Source of the DNA: Halioxenophilus sp964342265
GTDB taxonomy: Bacteria > Pseudomonadota > Gammaproteobacteria > Pseudomonadales > Cellvibrionaceae
DNA: 7,533 nt
Assembly (NCBI GenBank): GCA_964342265.1
Contig: CAYFFE010000141.1
Location: forward strand, 1-7,533
Direction: 5' to 3'
Part shown: positions 6,435 through 7,533 of the stretch, in pieces
How positions within the stretch are numbered: the stretch's first letter is position 1
Layout of the letters: every line of letters begins with the position of its first letter
Notes under the pieces: model-generated
Told to the model about the DNA's origin: nothing
The model's input: the letters and a program-made list of their open reading frames with translations, nothing else
Database searches by the model: none
Translations under genes and position numbers: made by a program

Positions 6435-6986
6435 GTGACAGAAGAGCAAGTCAGCAAACCCTGGTATCGCGAGTTTTGGGCGTGGTTTATTTTGGCCCCG
6501 TTGATCGCCACCGTAATTTTATCAACCATTATGGTCGTTACTGCCGTGCGCTACGGCGATGATGAAATTACCGACGACTATTACAAAAAAGGTCGGATGA
6601 TCAATCAGAGCCTGGAACAGGTCGAGCGCGCTGGGGATTTGGGCTTGGCGGCGGAAATTAATTTCGATCTTGATTTGGGAGATGTAACCCTGGTGTTGGC
6701 TGCCGATAAAATTCCTGCCGACAGTCAGCAGCTGACTTTATTTCTCGACCATCCGGTCAGCGCCGATCTCGATGAAGTGTTGGTGTTAAAACAATTTGCC
6801 CCCGGTAATTTTCGAGCCGATTTGGATCATCGTTTGGCCAATCGCTGGTATCTGCGCTTGCTGCCAGGCGATCAATCACAAAACGATGGCGCTGCCGAAG
6901 ACTTGGCAAACGATGCAGATCAATGGCGTTTAAACGGCGAAATCGACTTTAGCTATAATCGTTCGGTGGTTCTGCAAGCGCCATGA
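6435..6986 (+). CDS. ccoH: cbb3 oxidase assembly protein CcoH (FixH family)
   Basis: Single-span inner-membrane protein with a periplasmic domain. In other bacteria CcoH associates with the cbb3 complex and is needed for its assembly or stability. The 183-residue product shows the family pattern: PWYREFWAWF at 9-18, a membrane helix (about 17-38), and the signature DDYYKKG at 47-53 followed by an IN pair. A periplasmic beta-rich domain ends in RWYLRL (137-142) and WRLNGEIDF (164-172). Between these last motifs lies an acidic, low-complexity stretch (146-162) that looks like an insertion compared with FixH proteins I know, which tend to be slightly shorter. The gene has its own promoter candidate and its TGA overlaps the ccoI ATG, indicating coupled translation. 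Sequence conservation in this family is low, so identity rests on the N-terminal signature plus context. Confidence 0.92.
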   Translation: MTEEQVSKPWYREFWAWFILAPLIATVILSTIMVVTAVRYGDDEITDDYYKKGRMINQSLEQVERAGDLGLAAEINFDLDLGDVTLVLAADKIPADSQQLTLFLDHPVSADLDEVLVLKQFAPGNFRADLDHRLANRWYLRLLPGDQSQNDGAAEDLANDADQWRLNGEIDFSYNRSVVLQAP

Positions 6987-7533
6987 GTTCAACCTCCGCT
7001 GAGGGGTGCTACCATTGCGGACTCGATATTCCCTCTGGGGCCAATTACTCAACCCACCTGGATGACAATACGCGGCACTTTTGTTGTCCGGGTTGTTTGG
7101 CCGTTGCCGAGACGATTCACAACTCGGGCTTAGCCAGCTTTTATCATTTTCGCTCCCAATCCAATCAGCGCCCCGATCTGGAAACCCTCAAAGAGAATTA
7201 TCAAGCTTACGACCTGCCGCAACTGCAGGCCGAATTCGTGGCCAGTGTGCCGGTAAGCGACGAGTCTGCCGGCCCGATAAAACAGGCGCAATTTTTGGTA
7301 GAAGGCATTACCTGCGCGGCTTGCGTTTGGTTGATTGAACACCACGTAACGGCCATTGAGGGCGTAGCGCGCGTGCGAGTTAATGCCACCACCGGCCGAT
7401 TAACGCTGCAGTGGCGGCCCGAGCTTGTTGCGTTAAGCTCGATTATGGCGGCGGTGGCGGCCATTGGTTATCGATTAACTCCGGCCACCGAGGATCAGGC
7501 ACAACAACCGGCCGACCGCGAACGTAAGCTGGC
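6983..7533 (+). CDS. ccoI: copper-translocating P1B-type ATPase CcoI (FixI), 3'-truncated by window edge
   Basis: Membrane pump that moves Cu(I) out of the cytoplasm to supply the CuB centre of the cbb3 oxidase. The frame is open for 183 codons from ATG at 6983 to the window end, overlapping the ccoH stop (ATGA). The N-terminus holds a cysteine-rich metal-binding region typical of CcoI/FixI: C9xxC12 (CYHCG) and C34, C35, C38 (FCCPGC), followed by AVAETIHNSGLASFYHFR. A heavy-metal-associated domain begins near residue 102, with its CxxC at 111-114 (GITCAACVWLIE). The ferredoxin-like fold continues through GVARVRVNATTGRLTLQW to about 165. The membrane helices, the CPC motif, and the phosphorylation and ATP-binding domains of this roughly 800-residue family lie beyond the window. 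The CcoI type rather than CopA is inferred from the N-terminal Cys cluster and the ccoGH context. Confidence 0.93.
   Translation, partial: MSSTSAEGCYHCGLDIPSGANYSTHLDDNTRHFCCPGCLAVAETIHNSGLASFYHFRSQSNQRPDLETLKENYQAYDLPQLQAEFVASVPVSDESAGPIKQAQFLVEGITCAACVWLIEHHVTAIEGVARVRVNATTGRLTLQWRPELVALSSIMAAVAAIGYRLTPATEDQAQQPADRERKL

Noticed and set aside
7081..7338. 85-codon + strand open frame near the window end
   Set aside because: It is out of frame with ccoI, whose Cys-rich N-terminus and HMA domain occupy the same bases in another frame and continue to the window end.
1..7533. Mobile element, CRISPR array, tRNA/rRNA or phage genes
   Set aside because: No transposase-like frame, terminal or tandem repeats, spaced repeats or RNA gene signatures were seen. 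The window is densely filled with conserved core genes.

Overview
The window is a chromosomal segment of a gammaproteobacterium. It carries the 3' end of argG, then the structural operon of a cbb3-type cytochrome c oxidase (ccoN-ccoO-ccoQ-ccoP) and the first part of its assembly cluster (ccoG, ccoH, start of ccoI). All genes are on the + strand. The argG fragment and the CcoN/CcoG sequences resemble Pseudomonas-like and Cellvibrionales-like homologues, and the base composition is balanced rather than GC-rich. I lean towards a Cellvibrionales-type bacterium, but this placement is tentative because no search was possible.

Layout. 1-1002: argG, missing its N-terminus at the window edge, followed by a perfect hairpin that may end transcription. 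1003-1268: control region of the oxidase operon, with a near-consensus FNR/ANR box (1113-1126) placed about 41 bp upstream of a predicted start site, as in an FNR-activated class II promoter. 1269-4520: ccoNOQP, tightly packed, with ccoQ and ccoP overlapping by ATGA. 4553-4590: a strong intrinsic terminator. 4591-4777: spacer with only a weak promoter candidate. 4778-6214: ccoG. 6215-6434: spacer holding a GC-rich hairpin and then a good sigma70-type promoter. 6435-6986: ccoH. 6983-7533: ccoI, overlapping ccoH by ATGA and cut off by the window end.

How the genes work together. CcoN, CcoO and CcoP form the proton-pumping, high-affinity oxygen reductase used at low oxygen, and CcoQ is its small stabilising subunit. 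CcoG (a membrane ferredoxin linked to Cu(II) reduction), CcoH (an assembly factor) and CcoI (a copper-exporting P1B ATPase) supply copper and assemble the complex. The only FNR-type box seen lies before ccoN. None was seen before ccoG or ccoH, which suggests oxygen-controlled structural genes and more constitutive assembly genes.

This is a well-known system and all recognisable metal ligands are intact. I found no mobile element, CRISPR array, RNA gene or undescribed multi-gene system. The points worth a second look are regulatory: the paired FNR-like sites and repeated element upstream of ccoN, the split of ccoG from ccoHI by a hairpin plus promoter, and small lineage-specific extensions in CcoQ and CcoH.
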